Shown here: one piece after another, positions 1 through 9,885 of the stretch | Layout of the letters: each line of letters opens with the position of its first letter | How positions within the stretch are numbered: position 1 is the stretch's first letter | From: Candidatus Kapaibacterium sp. | GTDB lineage: Bacteria > Bacteroidota > Ignavibacteria > Kapaibacteriales > UBA4661 | Direction of reading: 5' to 3' | Assembly: GCA_025455065.1 (NCBI GenBank) | Contig: JALONG010000008.1 | Location: 59,566 to 123,565, forward strand | Length of the DNA: 64,000 nucleotides | Position numbers and translations under genes: made by a program | The notes under the pieces: generated by a model | What the model was told of the DNA's origin: nothing | Seen by the model: the letters and a program-made list of their open reading frames with translations, nothing else | Databases searched by the model: none

Positions 1-190
1 GAAATTTGAAATAGAAAAAAGTAGCAATCCTCATTTCTACGCTCAATGGTCGCATCTGAAAACTGTTTGGTCAGAACAACTTCGCTATGAACCGATTGGC
101 AAAACTCAACGGCAAGATGCTAAAAAACTTTTATTTGCAATTGAAGACCCCAAAAAAGGAATCCTCCCATGGATACAGAAACACTGGTAA
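1..190 (+). CDS. Unknown protein, C-terminal fragment (5' end outside window)
   Basis: An open frame runs from base 2 to a TAA at 188-190 and encodes 62 residues ending in ILPWIQKHW. It has no start codon inside the window, so it is the tail of a gene that begins upstream. The residue mix (many K, E, Q, W; no membrane segment) looks like a soluble protein. It overlaps the next start codon by 22 bases in another frame, which suggests translational coupling with the gene at 169. I do not recognise the family. The coding call rests on the full-length open frame and the tight overlap. Confidence 0.55.
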   Translation, partial: KFEIEKSSNPHFYAQWSHLKTVWSEQLRYEPIGKTQRQDAKKLLFAIEDPKKGILPWIQKHW

Positions 191-480
191 CATCGGCAGT
201 GCAAACCATAGAACAAGCGCTGAGGAAGGATAAAGCAGGTATTCAACTTGTCGTTGCTCCATTGGATGAAGGCTGGAACGACAGATTTGTCATTTATGCA
301 AAACCGACAAAGAAATATCAATCTTCTTTTGCGATTATCGAAAAAGTTACGGACAAACTCTTCGCAACGACTACTCCTGAACTACGTCGTCATATTAGTC
401 ATATTCAGGTCTATGACATACGCCACCAGCCGTTTTCCTTTTCTCCCCATTTGGAAAAAATGTTTGCTGGTCATGCGTAA
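169..480 (+). CDS. Hypothetical protein, 103 aa
   Basis: A short soluble protein starting at ATG 169, with a good AAGGA ribosome site about 8 bases upstream. It overlaps the end of the preceding gene by 22 bases, so the two are probably one operon and may work as a pair. The sequence has an N-terminal helix-like stretch followed by alternating hydrophobic segments (IQLVVAPL, DRFVIYAKP). No signal peptide or membrane helix is visible and I do not recognise the family. Overlapping small gene pairs are common among toxin-antitoxin modules, but nothing seen here shows that. Another frame at 248-538 is open but lacks a comparable ribosome site. Confidence 0.6.
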   Translation: MDTETLVTSAVQTIEQALRKDKAGIQLVVAPLDEGWNDRFVIYAKPTKKYQSSFAIIEKVTDKLFATTTPELRRHISHIQVYDIRHQPFSFSPHLEKMFAGHA

Positions 481-534
481 ACGCCCATACTATGCCTTCA
501 CCCGCACTTCCTTCTTTTTGAAACAAGCAACAGC

Positions 535-1887
535 ATGAAACTCTGGAGCAAATCCACAACCGTTACCAACCAAGCAATAGAGCGCTTTACCGTCGGACGC
601 GACCGTGAATTGGACATGATGCTTGCCGAATACGACGTGCTTGGTTCGCTTGCGCATGGTGCAATGCTGCACAGCATCAATCTCCTCACAAGCGAGGAAT
701 GGAGAGCTTTACAAGCAGAATTGCGGAATATCGTCGGCGAAATGCGCACAGGAAATTTCCGTATTGACGACGACGTAGAAGATATTCATTCGGCTGTGGA
801 ACTCCTTTTGACGCGGCGTTTGGGCAACACCGGCAAAAAAATTCATAGCGGACGCTCACGCAACGACCAAGTTGCACTCGATTGTAAACTCTTTTTTCGT
901 GCTGAACTTCGCCACATCGTACTTGCCACCGAAGCACTGTTTATGCGCCTTCTGAGCCTTGCCGACACGCACAAAACTTCTCTTTTGCCCGGCTATACGC
1001 ATCTGCAAATTGCTATGCCTTCGTCGTTTGGGCTATGGTTCTCGGCATATGCCGAAAGCCTTGTGGATGACGTAGCGATGCTGCTTACGGCATACCGCGT
1101 TGTCAATAAAAACCCGCTTGGTTCTGCTGCCGGTTATGGTTCGTCGTTTCCGCTCAATCGCCGCATGACGACGGAATTACTGGGCTTTGACGGCATGAAT
1201 TACAACGTCATTTACGCACAAATGGGACGCGGCAAAGCGGAGCGCATTATCGCACAGGCGCTCTCGTCGCTTGCGGCAACGCTGGGGAAAATGGCGATGG
1301 ACGTAACGCTGTTTATGAGCCAAAACTTCGGTTTTATCAGCTTTCCCGACGACCTCACGACCGGCTCAAGTATTATGCCACACAAAAAAAATCCCGATGT
1401 TTTTGAACTCATTCGGGCGCGGTGTAACCGCTTGCAAGCCCTTCCCAACGAAATTACGCTTTTGACCGCAAATCTGCCTTCGGGCTACCACCGCGACGCG
1501 CAACTGCTCAAAGAAGCCGTTTTTCCTGCCTTTGAGAGCATGAAAGCGTGTTTAGACATAGCCGAATTTGCTCTTGCAAACATTACCGTTCGCCCCGATA
1601 TTCTTGACGATGAACGTGGAAAAGCGCTCTACGCCTATCTTTTCAGCGTCGAAGTTGTAAACGAACTTGCTTTGCAAGGCGTTCCTTTTCGTGATGCTTA
1701 CAAGCGTGTGGGTGATGACATTGCCGCAGGGCGCTTCCAGCCTTCACGCGAAGTCCGCCACACGCACGAAGGCAGTATCGGCAATCTTTGTCTGACGGAA
1801 ATCCAAGAGGCAATGGAACGCCTTTTGGCGGAATTTCCTTTCGACCGTGTAGAACAAGCAACAAAGCGGCTTTTGGGGGAAGAATAA
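535..1887 (+). CDS. argH: Argininosuccinate lyase
   Basis: Cytoplasmic enzyme that splits argininosuccinate into arginine and fumarate, the last step of arginine synthesis. The 450 residues match the usual family length. The fumarase/aspartase superfamily signature GSSIMPHKKNPD lies near residue 276, with the conserved HSGRSRNDQV segment near residue 102 and the PGYTHLQ segment near residue 155. The start at ATG 535 gives the normal N-terminus (KLWSK, then FTVGRD). No other arginine gene is adjacent. The stop codon overlaps the start of hpnE by one base (TAATG), so the two are probably co-transcribed although their pathways are unrelated. Identification is firm. Confidence 0.97.
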   Translation: MKLWSKSTTVTNQAIERFTVGRDRELDMMLAEYDVLGSLAHGAMLHSINLLTSEEWRALQAELRNIVGEMRTGNFRIDDDVEDIHSAVELLLTRRLGNTGKKIHSGRSRNDQVALDCKLFFRAELRHIVLATEALFMRLLSLADTHKTSLLPGYTHLQIAMPSSFGLWFSAYAESLVDDVAMLLTAYRVVNKNPLGSAAGYGSSFPLNRRMTTELLGFDGMNYNVIYAQMGRGKAERIIAQALSSLAATLGKMAMDVTLFMSQNFGFISFPDDLTTGSSIMPHKKNPDVFELIRARCNRLQALPNEITLLTANLPSGYHRDAQLLKEAVFPAFESMKACLDIAEFALANITVRPDILDDERGKALYAYLFSVEVVNELALQGVPFRDAYKRVGDDIAAGRFQPSREVRHTHEGSIGNLCLTEIQEAMERLLAEFPFDRVEQATKRLLGEE

Positions 1888-3305
1888 TGGTGCAATCATC
1901 CGAAGCCCACGAACATCCGTCATCATCATCACCCGAAAAGCCTCATTGTATCGTTATTGGTGGCGGTTTTGCGGGAACAACGGCGGCTGTGCGCCTCACC
2001 GAAGCGGGGTGGCGCGTAACGCTGGTGGAAGCACGGGAGCATCTGGGAGGGCGCGTACAATCGCTCACCGACGGCACAACGGGCGAAACGATTGACAACG
2101 GGCAACATTTGATGATGGGCTGCTATGATGCTGCGTTGGGATTGCTTCAGACGCTTGGAACGGCTCCTCTCATGCGTCGCCAAAAAGCGCTTCGCGTCTG
2201 GTTTGCTGAAGTATTGGACGGCGTACCCACCACGTTTTGCCTTGATGCCTCGCTTGCGCCCGGAAAAATTGGTGTCCTGCTTGGGATGATGCGCCTACAT
2301 GGGCTTTCGTGGCGAGAGAAACTCCGCCTTGTGCGCTTTGCTGCACGATTGCAGCTCAATCTTATCAAACCATACGGGAAAACCGCACAAACGCTGCTCC
2401 GCGAAGAGCAGCAGTCGGAGCGCGTCATTACGCGGCTTTGGGAGCCGATAATTTTAGCAACGCTCAACACATCCGTTCAAACCTCGTCCGCAACACTGTT
2501 TGTGGAAGTTATGCGCATTGCGTTTTTAGGTAGAGCCGAAGCCTCGCAAATGCTTATCGCGGAAACAGGCTTGGATGCGGTCTTGGCAACTGCTCCGGCA
2601 TGGCTTGAAGAGCGCGACAGCACAGTAGTCAAAGGCATTGTGGAAACAATACTTGTCAAGGAAAATCAAGTACAAATCAAGCAAATATGCGGTGTTCGGC
2701 TGAAAACAGGAGAAATACTTGCTACCGATGTTGTTGTCAGCGCCGTTCCTTTGCACACGCTCACCAAACTTCTCTCGCCTGAAGACCTCACTATTGCTGC
2801 TTTGCCGAACACGGAACGTTTTTCACCCTCGCCGATTGTGTCGGTGTATTTGTGGTTTGACAAGGAGTTCATCGAGCAAGATTTTATCGCACTTCTCGGT
2901 ACGACGGTGCAGTGGGTATTTAATCGTAGAAAACTGTGCCGCGCTGAAACGTCCGTTGTAGAGCGCTTTCCGTGCCATCTTTCGCTGACGGTTAGCGCTG
3001 CGGAAACCTTTGCCCGGGCTTCGGCGCAAGATATTATCAAGCATTGCGTGGAAGAGTTGGCAGCCGTTTTCCCCGCTTCTCGCTCTGCAAGGCTTCTCCA
3101 CGCCCGCGTCATCCGAGAAACCAACGCCACACCGCTTTTGACCCCTGAGAACGAGCATATTCGCCCCAAAGCCCAAACACCGCTTCAGGGCTTGTTTTTG
3201 GCGGGTGACTGGACAAATACAGGCTTGCCCGCAACAATAGAAAGTGCTGCCCGAAGCGGGGAAATAGCTGCTTTGGCGGTCATTAATACTTCCACATTTC
3301 ACTGA
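1887..3305 (+). CDS. hpnE: Hydroxysqualene dehydroxylase / squalene-associated FAD-dependent desaturase
   Basis: Predicted FAD enzyme of 472 residues that reduces hydroxysqualene to squalene in the HpnCDE route to squalene for hopanoid or sterol synthesis. A Rossmann FAD-binding motif (IVIGGGFAGTTAA) lies near residue 20 and is followed by VEAREHLGGR. The family-typical DNGQHLMMGCYD segment is near residue 75, and the C-terminal FAD-contact block LFLAGDWTNTGLPATIESA is near residue 440. The open frame extends upstream to 1788, but ATG 1887 overlaps the argH stop and gives a normal N-terminus. hpnC and hpnD are not in the window. A related carotenoid-type desaturase is the main alternative; the DNGQH block favours HpnE. 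Confidence 0.88.
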   Translation: MVQSSEAHEHPSSSSPEKPHCIVIGGGFAGTTAAVRLTEAGWRVTLVEAREHLGGRVQSLTDGTTGETIDNGQHLMMGCYDAALGLLQTLGTAPLMRRQKALRVWFAEVLDGVPTTFCLDASLAPGKIGVLLGMMRLHGLSWREKLRLVRFAARLQLNLIKPYGKTAQTLLREEQQSERVITRLWEPIILATLNTSVQTSSATLFVEVMRIAFLGRAEASQMLIAETGLDAVLATAPAWLEERDSTVVKGIVETILVKENQVQIKQICGVRLKTGEILATDVVVSAVPLHTLTKLLSPEDLTIAALPNTERFSPSPIVSVYLWFDKEFIEQDFIALLGTTVQWVFNRRKLCRAETSVVERFPCHLSLTVSAAETFARASAQDIIKHCVEELAAVFPASRSARLLHARVIRETNATPLLTPENEHIRPKAQTPLQGLFLAGDWTNTGLPATIESAARSGEIAALAVINTSTFH

Positions 3306-3311
3306 GTAACA

Positions 3312-4190
3312 ATGATGTCTCTCAACGATTCCGACTTTCAACCCCTGATTCTGACTGCTCTCCAAGAAGATATTGCCACAGGTGATGTTACGTCGGAGGC
3401 AATTTTTTCGCCGGAAACCCGCGCTAAAGCGGTTTTTCTGGTCAAGCAAAATGGCGTGATTTGTGGTTTAGACGTTACCCGAAAGGTATGCGAAGAAGTC
3501 GCAAAAGCAAGCAATGACGAGACTTTGACGTGGGAGCAACTTGCGCAGGACGGCGACGCTGTGCAGAGCGGCACTGTCGTTGCAACCGTTACGGGCAGAG
3601 CAATTACCTTGCTCAAAGCCGAGCGCACGGCACTCAATTTTCTTCAGAGAATGTCCGGTGTGGCGAGTTTGACGCGCGTGTATGTGGAAGCACTGCGAGG
3701 CACACATACTCGTGTTGCCGACACGCGCAAGACGATTCCGGGCTGGCGGATGCTGGATAAATACGCAGTGAGCGTAGGTGGCGGCATGAATCATCGTATC
3801 GGGCTTTTTGATATGGCACTTATCAAAGACAACCACCGCGACGCAGCCGGAAGCCTCACCAATGCTATCCGCAAATGCAATGAAGCACTCAAGGACAAGC
3901 CTCATATTCCGATTGAAGCTGAAACCCGCACTATTGCTGATGTCCGCGAGGTGCTTGCTTGTTTGGATGCAGGTTTGCGCGTGGAACGAATTATGGTTGA
4001 TAATTTTACTCCCGAAGGTGTGCGCGAAGCGGTGAACATCGTTGCAGGGCGCACCGCGACTGAGGCTTCAGGGGGAATCACGTTGGCAAATATTCGCACA
4101 TTTGCTGAGGCGGGAGTAGATATTATTTCCGTCGGAGCGCTAACGCACTCAGCTCCAGCGCTGGATATTTCGATGAAATTTCGTGATTAA
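3312..4190 (+). CDS. nadC: Nicotinate-nucleotide pyrophosphorylase (quinolinate phosphoribosyltransferase)
   Basis: Cytoplasmic enzyme of de novo NAD synthesis that joins quinolinate and PRPP to give nicotinate mononucleotide, CO2 and PPi. The 292 residues match the family. Visible landmarks are the N-terminal EDIATGDVTS block, ERTALNFLQRMSGVAS near residue 105, DTRKTIPGWRMLDKYAV near residue 137, the GGGMNHRIGLFDMALIKDNH block, and the C-terminal TEASGGITLANI with VDIISVGALTHS. ATG 3312 and ATG 3315 are both possible starts. The gene begins only 6 bases after hpnE, so argH-hpnE-nadC looks like one transcript ending at the hairpin at 4199-4235. nadA and nadB are not here. Confidence 0.97.
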   Translation: MMSLNDSDFQPLILTALQEDIATGDVTSEAIFSPETRAKAVFLVKQNGVICGLDVTRKVCEEVAKASNDETLTWEQLAQDGDAVQSGTVVATVTGRAITLLKAERTALNFLQRMSGVASLTRVYVEALRGTHTRVADTRKTIPGWRMLDKYAVSVGGGMNHRIGLFDMALIKDNHRDAAGSLTNAIRKCNEALKDKPHIPIEAETRTIADVREVLACLDAGLRVERIMVDNFTPEGVREAVNIVAGRTATEASGGITLANIRTFAEAGVDIISVGALTHSAPALDISMKFRD

Positions 4191-4198
4191 AAACACGT

Positions 4199-4235
4199 CA
4201 CCCCGAACTATGAGGATGGTTCAAGGTTCGGGGTG
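4199..4235. terminator. Inverted repeat between convergent nadC and lytic transglycosylase genes
   Basis: A perfect 10-base inverted repeat (CACCCCGAAC at 4199-4208 and GTTCGGGGTG at 4226-4235) surrounds a 17-base loop in the 78-base gap between two convergent genes. It is well placed to stop both transcripts. There is no strong T run on either side, so a classic Rho-independent mechanism is not certain. Confidence 0.6.
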
Positions 4236-4268
4236 AAGTTTGTAAACATTGAGCAATCTCAATTTTTG

Positions 4269-6887
4269 TTATTTGACTTTCAAGACCTGACCAAGTTTTG
4301 CGGTGTTGCCTGTAATAGACGGATTCAGTTGTTTGAGCTGCTCAAGGGTTAAATTATTGCGGCGGGCAATGGAGTAGAGCGTGTCGCCGCTTTTAACCGT
4401 GTACGTGGCTTCATTGCTTTCTTCTTGTGGTTTTTCATCGCCTTTTGCTACGCTTGCTGGATAGATTTTCAAATCCATACCGGGCTTGATAAACGTACCG
4501 CGAAGGCTGTTCCACTGAGAAATATCGCGGGTTGTAACGTTGTAACGCTCGGCAATATCGGTGAGTTTTTCGCCGATTTTCACTCTGTACACCGTCGGTT
4601 TTCCAGCTGGGGCTGTTGTGGAAGCAGTAGCTACTTTCGGCTCTGTTGCAGGCGTTTCCGATTCTTTTGTAGCAGATTGTGTTTGCTTCGCAACCTGATT
4701 GGATGCCGTAACGGGGAGTACCAATGTCTGTCCAACGTAGATACGCCCGTTGCTGCGCATCTTTGAGGATTTGCGCAGTTCATCAACCGTAATGCCGTAA
4801 TCATCGGCAATTTGCGCAAGTGTCTCGCCTTGTTTAACGGTGTGTTTCAGCGTTCCGGGCTTTGCTGCAACATTCGTATTTGCGCTTTCGGGGCGATAAT
4901 TTTTATCAACGTAGAGTGTGAGGTTGTCGCCAAGGCTGACTTTATCAGAGTTGTAGGGGATATTGTTCCAATTGCGCATATCCGAAAGCCGCACATCGTA
5001 CCGCGCAGCAATGCTGTAGAGCGTTTCTCCAGCAACGACTTCATGCTCAATTTTTTTGCTGTTTGGCGGTGGCGGAGCGGGGCGGTGCTGCACGTCGTCA
5101 GCATCGGATTTTGCGGCAAGTTCGGTTTTTGTTTTTTCGGGCTTTTCCGTTTTGTCTGCTTTGTCGCCGGAGCGCTTTTCCTTCGTATTTGCTGATACCG
5201 CTTGCGACGGTGTGCCGTCCTCCTCCTCTTCTTCCTCGTCTTTGCTTGGTGCGGCATACCGTCCGTCGGTTGGGATTCGGAGCATTGTTCCTACGGAAAT
5301 ACGCTTTTTCTTACCCGTTAAATCATTCGCCGCAGCAATAACCGATGAGGAAATACCGTACTTCTTGGCAATGGAGGCAAGCGTCTCGCTACCCGTAACT
5401 TCGTGCATTGTCCACGAATGTTTCTCGGATTTGCTCATTTTTTCGTAGTTCGCTACGAAGGTACTTTTTGTGCCGACGGGGATTTTGAGTTGATATTGGT
5501 CGGAATATGGTGGCGTGGATTGGCGCACAAGTTCGGGGTTGAGGTCTTGCAGCGTTTCTTCGCTCACGCCCGCACAGCGTGAAAGAACGCGGAAATCAAC
5601 GGCTTCATTTATCTGAACAACATCGTAATTAAAACGCTCTTCAAATTGGATATTGGTAAAACCATACGCTTCGGGATTCAAACACACCTTTGCGGCAGCG
5701 ATGTATAGCGGAACATAATTACGTGTTTCTTTGGGCAGATAAGGGCGAATATCCCAATAATTCGGCTGGCTCAGACCGGAACGGGAAATTGCGCGGCGAA
5801 CACCGCCAATACCGCAGTTGTAGGCTGCCAATGCCAAATGCCAATCACCAAGTTCGTTGTAAAGGTCTTTGAGGTGGCGCATGGCGGCGCGAGTAGCTTT
5901 TTCGGGGTCGCGGCGCTCATCCATCCAATAATCCACACCCAAACCATACATCTGCCCTGTGGTTTTGATAAATTGCCACAAGCCGACTGCCTTCGCCCAC
6001 GAAGTTGCATAAGGGCTGAGACCACTTTCAATCATGGATAAATAGATAATTTCTTCGGGTGCGCCTTCTTCGCGGGCGATTTTCCGCATCATTGGGAACC
6101 ATTTGCCTGTGCGCTCCATCCACTTTTGAAAATAACGTCGTCCACGCACTGCCAAAAACTCCACAGCCCAGAGGGATTCTTGATTTTCGGGGAGCGGCAC
6201 TTGCAATTCCACGCCGCGCATACCCGTGTATGCCGCAAGTGCGGAACTGGATTCGGGCAGATTAAGCGGAACGAATTTTTGGCGATTGCTCGTGTCTTTG
6301 CCGCGTGGGAAATTCAGGTCGTCATATGACGGCATATCGCTGTTTTCGATAGACTGAAAAAACTTATCACGCAAAACCACAATCGGCGACTTATCGCCAA
6401 GATTATCAAGGTTTTGGATATAGTTTTCGTAATCTTCGATAATAGATTGCATGAGGTCAATAAAGTCTTGATTTTCCTGAATTTTCGGAAAATCGGCGAT
6501 TTTATTCAGGGTTTCGATTGCTTGGTCGAAAGAACGTGCTGCACGGGCGGTATCAGAACGATTGATGTAGGACAAAGCCCGTAGATACTGTTGTCTGGCG
6601 GATTCAAGTGTAGCCATGACAAAACGGTCATTCACTTGAACGCCCGGCACAATTTGGAGTGTGTCGTCGAGTTCGGCAAAATCGTCTTGGATGCGGGGAA
6701 GAATTGGCTTAGAATCGCCTGTTTGTGCGGCGGCGGGAATGGTGCGCGGAGTCTCTTTGCGGGGTGTTTGTGCAAAAAGTTGATGCGAAGGCGCATTGGC
6801 GGAAGAGGCTTGCCTAAAGTCCGTGTAAAATGCCGCAAGCGGAAGAAGAATAACTGCGACAAGGCACGTGCGTAGAGAGTGAGCCAT
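4269..6887 (-). CDS. MltD-like membrane-associated lytic murein transglycosylase with five LysM domains
   Basis: Predicted exported enzyme of 872 residues that cleaves glycan strands of peptidoglycan. Start chosen at ATG 6887 because it has an AGGA ribosome site and gives a signal peptide ([13 protein letters not shown]); the frame is open upstream to 6992. An SLT catalytic domain spans about residues 260-380, with the catalytic Glu in [20 protein letters not shown] and the downstream ALAAYNCG block. Five LysM peptidoglycan-binding domains follow at about 492-538, 614-660, 679-723, 764-808 and 827-871. A low-complexity acidic/lysine linker ([18 protein letters not shown]) separates LysM1 from LysM2. 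E. coli MltD has two LysM domains, so this is a long version. It is transcribed convergently with nadC. Confidence 0.93.
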   Translation of the reverse strand: MAHSLRTCLVAVILLPLAAFYTDFRQASSANAPSHQLFAQTPRKETPRTIPAAAQTGDSKPILPRIQDDFAELDDTLQIVPGVQVNDRFVMATLESARQQYLRALSYINRSDTARAARSFDQAIETLNKIADFPKIQENQDFIDLMQSIIEDYENYIQNLDNLGDKSPIVVLRDKFFQSIENSDMPSYDDLNFPRGKDTSNRQKFVPLNLPESSSALAAYTGMRGVELQVPLPENQESLWAVEFLAVRGRRYFQKWMERTGKWFPMMRKIAREEGAPEEIIYLSMIESGLSPYATSWAKAVGLWQFIKTTGQMYGLGVDYWMDERRDPEKATRAAMRHLKDLYNELGDWHLALAAYNCGIGGVRRAISRSGLSQPNYWDIRPYLPKETRNYVPLYIAAAKVCLNPEAYGFTNIQFEERFNYDVVQINEAVDFRVLSRCAGVSEETLQDLNPELVRQSTPPYSDQYQLKIPVGTKSTFVANYEKMSKSEKHSWTMHEVTGSETLASIAKKYGISSSVIAAANDLTGKKKRISVGTMLRIPTDGRYAAPSKDEEEEEEDGTPSQAVSANTKEKRSGDKADKTEKPEKTKTELAAKSDADDVQHRPAPPPPNSKKIEHEVVAGETLYSIAARYDVRLSDMRNWNNIPYNSDKVSLGDNLTLYVDKNYRPESANTNVAAKPGTLKHTVKQGETLAQIADDYGITVDELRKSSKMRSNGRIYVGQTLVLPVTASNQVAKQTQSATKESETPATEPKVATASTTAPAGKPTVYRVKIGEKLTDIAERYNVTTRDISQWNSLRGTFIKPGMDLKIYPASVAKGDEKPQEESNEATYTVKSGDTLYSIARRNNLTLEQLKQLNPSITGNTAKLGQVLKVK

Positions 6888-7317
6888 GCGGTGTCCTCGT
6901 TTGAAAATGAAACAACTACGACTAAAACCCGTACCAATACTTGATTGCCTCTGCTCTTGTTCTTTCAAACGCAGACCATTGTTCAGCAGCAAAGACCGTA
7001 CTTGAACTGTACGTGCGGTTGCTGCTCAAGAATGGAAGCGGACGATGATCAATTCACGTTGAGCGCAAGTATGCGGGGACGCAATATAGGGTTTTCCGAT
7101 GTACCAGCCAAAGACGCAGCCTGTTCAACATCTTATTCTATCATCGGTTAGGAGATGTTTTTCCGTGAAAAAGCAAGAAAAAATGCGGGTTTTGGCAATA
7201 CGCCCAGAGCGAAAAGAAAATGCTCTTTAACAAAAATTAACGCGATGAAAAAAATGGTGTTGTTGGAAAATTTTTCTTGGTTGGTAACGAAAATTTTTCT
7301 CGCTGGGAATTATTGAG
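6888..7317. other. Non-coding gap between two minus-strand genes
   Basis: The 430 bases upstream of the lytic transglycosylase hold no convincing gene; the short frames here lack ribosome sites and recognisable products. It should contain the promoter of the transglycosylase gene, but I see no clear box. Two similar segments (GAAAATTTTTCTTGG near 7247 and CGAAAATTTTTCTCGC near 7288) form a short direct repeat of unknown role just after the stop of the next gene. Confidence 0.5.
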
Positions 7318-8067
7318 TTAAAATGTCTTGCCAATCTCAAAAATAATCCCGTTGGTTTTGCCCGTGCCGTCGTTACCAATTTTGTAGCCGAGAATAAACA
7401 CCATTTCGATAGATTTGTTGTGATAAATCACGCCTGGCACTAAATCGCCCATTTCATGCAGACCGGAGAACCATTCCATCACAATTCCCCATTCTTTGGT
7501 AATCGGATGTTCGATAGAAGCAATAAAATTGACGTTTTCGCCCGTAACAAAACCTTCTTGTACACCGCCAAAAACCTGACGCGAACCTTTGCTAATACCC
7601 GCAGCAATGCGCGTATGTAACACAGGGAGACGCATACTGAGGTGCGAATAGCTCCACAAGCCTGTTCCCAAGCCGTCTAGCGAAGTTGTAATCATCTGTC
7701 CGCCGGTGAGTTTTACCTCTAAATCAGGCGCTTCTTCTTTGAAAAATTGGTGCGAAAATTTGTACCCAAAACCAAGTGCGGTAAAGGGCTTATTTGCGCC
7801 CAGAAGGTCAATGTTGTAGGTGGTGAAACATGCTTCAATGTTGTCGGTAATGCCGTAGGTGAAAAAATTCGTTGAGCGCCAATAACCATCAGGCGACCAA
7901 GGGCGGGCTTGCGTTTCGTGAAGGACAAAAAGATGACCCTTTGCCGTTTGGTCTGCCGACGGTAAATTGATAATGGTTTGCTGTGCCGAAAGGCGGAAAC
8001 TTGGCACCAAGATTCCCAAAGAAAGGATAACAGCAGTACAAAAATACCGCTTGAAAAATATGAGCAT
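7318..8067 (-). CDS. Predicted outer-membrane or periplasmic protein, 249 aa
   Basis: Unrecognised protein with a clear signal peptide (CTAVILSLGILVPSFRLSAQ, cleavage after about residue 28). The mature part is rich in alternating hydrophobic/polar strands and aromatic girdle-like residues (LGFGYKFSHQFF, NGIIFEIGKTF) and ends in Phe, as many outer-membrane beta-barrel proteins do. No catalytic motif is visible. It has its own transcription unit on the minus strand, divergent from the aminotransferase gene at 8216. A small beta-barrel is the best guess from composition only. Confidence 0.75.
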   Translation of the reverse strand: MLIFFKRYFCTAVILSLGILVPSFRLSAQQTIINLPSADQTAKGHLFVLHETQARPWSPDGYWRSTNFFTYGITDNIEACFTTYNIDLLGANKPFTALGFGYKFSHQFFKEEAPDLEVKLTGGQMITTSLDGLGTGLWSYSHLSMRLPVLHTRIAAGISKGSRQVFGGVQEGFVTGENVNFIASIEHPITKEWGIVMEWFSGLHEMGDLVPGVIYHNKSIEMVFILGYKIGNDGTGKTNGIIFEIGKTF

Positions 8068-8140
8068 AGCTGGAATAAAAAATAAAACAGGACATTAGTA
8101 GTCGTATTAACGAAGAGGCTTTTATTTGATTGTATTCACC

Positions 8141-8169
8141 TGACAATTAACGGACTTTTTGTATATTTG
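8141..8169 (+). promoter_or_regulatory. Candidate promoter of the aspartate aminotransferase gene
   Basis: TATATTTG at 8162-8169 fits the TAnnTTTG -7 box of Bacteroidota sigma factors, and TGACAA at 8141-8146 could serve as the upstream element. The box is 46 bases before ATG 8216 in the divergent intergenic region. Seen by eye only; no transcription data. Confidence 0.4.
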
Positions 8170-8215
8170 AACTCTTTACGCAATTCCAAACCTCATTAAA
8201 TATTTGCCCAACACC

Positions 8216-9397
8216 ATGAAATTATCCGAGCGTGTCTTGTCCGCTAATGAATCACAAACCCTCGCTATTAACGCCAAAGCAAAGACCATGAAAGCGCAGG
8301 GAATAGACGTAGTGAGCCTTTCGACCGGTGAGCCGGATTTTCCGACACCGCAAGTGGTCAAAGATGCCGCCATTAAAGCCATTAACGAAAATTTTACCTA
8401 TTACACCGAAGGCAACGGTATTCCCGAATTACGCAAAGCTATTGCCGAGAAGTTTATGAAGGAAAACGGTCTGCCCGATGTGAAACCTGAAAATGTCTTG
8501 GTTTCCACCGGTGGCAAACACTCCATTTTCAATGCTCTTCTGGCAATGTGCAACGAAGGCGACGAAATCGTGATGAACGCACCGTATTGGGTGAGTTATC
8601 CGGCAATGATTCAAATTTGCGGAGCCAAGCCGATTATTGTCGAAACAACGCTGGAAAACCGCTTCAAAATGACCCCCGCACAACTTGAAGCCGTTCTGAC
8701 ACCAAAAACAAAATGCGTCATCCTCAATTCACCCTCCAATCCGACAGGAACGATGTACACACCCGATGAAATCAAGGCTTTGGCGAAAGTCTTGGAAAAA
8801 CACGAGTGTTTTATTTTGAGCGATGAACTCTACGAAAAAATTTCTTTCGGAAGCGTCAAACACTTCAGCATCGGCTCCTTGCCTGAGGTTGCAAGCCGCG
8901 TCATTACCGTAAACGGTGTGTCAAAAGCATACTCAATGACAGGCTGGCGCATCGGTTATATGACCGGTCCGGCGGCGCTCATGAAAGAAGCAAACAAAGT
9001 ACAGGGACAATCCACGTCGAATCCGAATTCTATTTCGCAAAAGGCAGCACTGGCGGCACTCTTGCACACGGCAGAGGACGTAGAGCGTATGAGAAAAGAG
9101 TTTTTGCGCCGTCGTGATATGGTTGCAGGCTTGTTTTCTGCGATTCCGGGTGTGGAATTTTTAATGCCCGACGGTGCATTTTATATGTTCGTGGACATGA
9201 ACAAGGCGCTTCAATCCATGAAGGTCAAAACATCGTTTGAATTTTGTCAAGAAGCGCTGGAGAAGCACCATTTGGCGGTCGTTCCGGGTGAAGCCTTTGG
9301 CGCTCCGGGCTGTGTACGCTTTTCCTTCGCCGCCTCTGATGAAACCTTGCACAAAGGCATTACTCGTTTTGCCGAAGCGATTAAAGCGCTTTCATAA
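8216..9397 (+). CDS. aspC: Pyridoxal-phosphate aspartate aminotransferase (class I)
   Basis: Predicted cytoplasmic enzyme of 393 residues that swaps the amino group between aspartate and 2-oxoglutarate. The N-terminus KLSERVLSANESQTLAI is typical of the Ib (thermophile/Bacillus-type) subgroup. The SLSTGEPDFPTP block lies near residue 37, NSPSNPTG near 170, and the PLP lysine in VSKAYSMTGWRIGYMTG near 235. Start at ATG 8216; an in-frame TTG at 8204 adds only MPNT and is less likely. Substrate use by this subgroup can include prephenate or other amino acids, so the exact substrate is not settled by sequence. Confidence 0.92.
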   Translation: MKLSERVLSANESQTLAINAKAKTMKAQGIDVVSLSTGEPDFPTPQVVKDAAIKAINENFTYYTEGNGIPELRKAIAEKFMKENGLPDVKPENVLVSTGGKHSIFNALLAMCNEGDEIVMNAPYWVSYPAMIQICGAKPIIVETTLENRFKMTPAQLEAVLTPKTKCVILNSPSNPTGTMYTPDEIKALAKVLEKHECFILSDELYEKISFGSVKHFSIGSLPEVASRVITVNGVSKAYSMTGWRIGYMTGPAALMKEANKVQGQSTSNPNSISQKAALAALLHTAEDVERMRKEFLRRRDMVAGLFSAIPGVEFLMPDGAFYMFVDMNKALQSMKVKTSFEFCQEALEKHHLAVVPGEAFGAPGCVRFSFAASDETLHKGITRFAEAIKALS

Positions 9398-9444
9398 AAC
9401 CTTAACTGTTTACGCTATTTCCATTCATAACACCGCACAAAACC

Positions 9445-9798
9445 ATGACACAAGCACATGAACTTACCTCCATCGCCGATTTAGACAAGGCGTTAGAGGA
9501 ATCCCAAAGCGGCATGGCGCTCTTTTTCAAGCACAGCTCCACGTGCGATATTAGCGCTGCGGCTTGGGAAGAATTTTTAGACTTTTTGCGCGATAATACG
9601 TTGCCGCTTCATTCGTATTTCCTTGTTGTGCAGACGGCACGCCCTGTTTCCAACGAGATAGAATCCCGCTTCGAGATTCGCCACGAAAGCCCGCAAGCAA
9701 TCTTGTTTCACAATGGCAAATCCGTCTGGAATGATTCGCATCGCCGTTTGACAACGCAAAAATTTCACGAAATCGTTGCTGAGTACGCAAAAGTCTGA
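9445..9798 (+). CDS. ytxJ: YtxJ-family monothiol bacilliredoxin
   Basis: Small thioredoxin-fold protein (117 aa) of the YtxJ/BrxC family, which is thought to remove bacillithiol from oxidised proteins. It has the family block ALFFKHSSTCDISAAAWEEF, with a single Cys in a TCDIS context (usually TCPIS), and the later ESPQAILFHNGKSVW strand. The single cysteine is normal for the family. It follows the aminotransferase gene by 47 bases and precedes lipA. The presence of this family implies that the host makes bacillithiol, which fits Bacteroidota/Chlorobiota; no biosynthesis gene (bshA/B/C) is in the window. Confidence 0.85.
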   Translation: MTQAHELTSIADLDKALEESQSGMALFFKHSSTCDISAAAWEEFLDFLRDNTLPLHSYFLVVQTARPVSNEIESRFEIRHESPQAILFHNGKSVWNDSHRRLTTQKFHEIVAEYAKV

Positions 9799-9885
9799 TA
9801 AAACCTTGCTTTCCAGCAATAAAAGTAAAAATTGATTTTTCCTTTATCCCTCTGAGCGCTGCGCTCAGTCCCTTTTCCCTCTACT

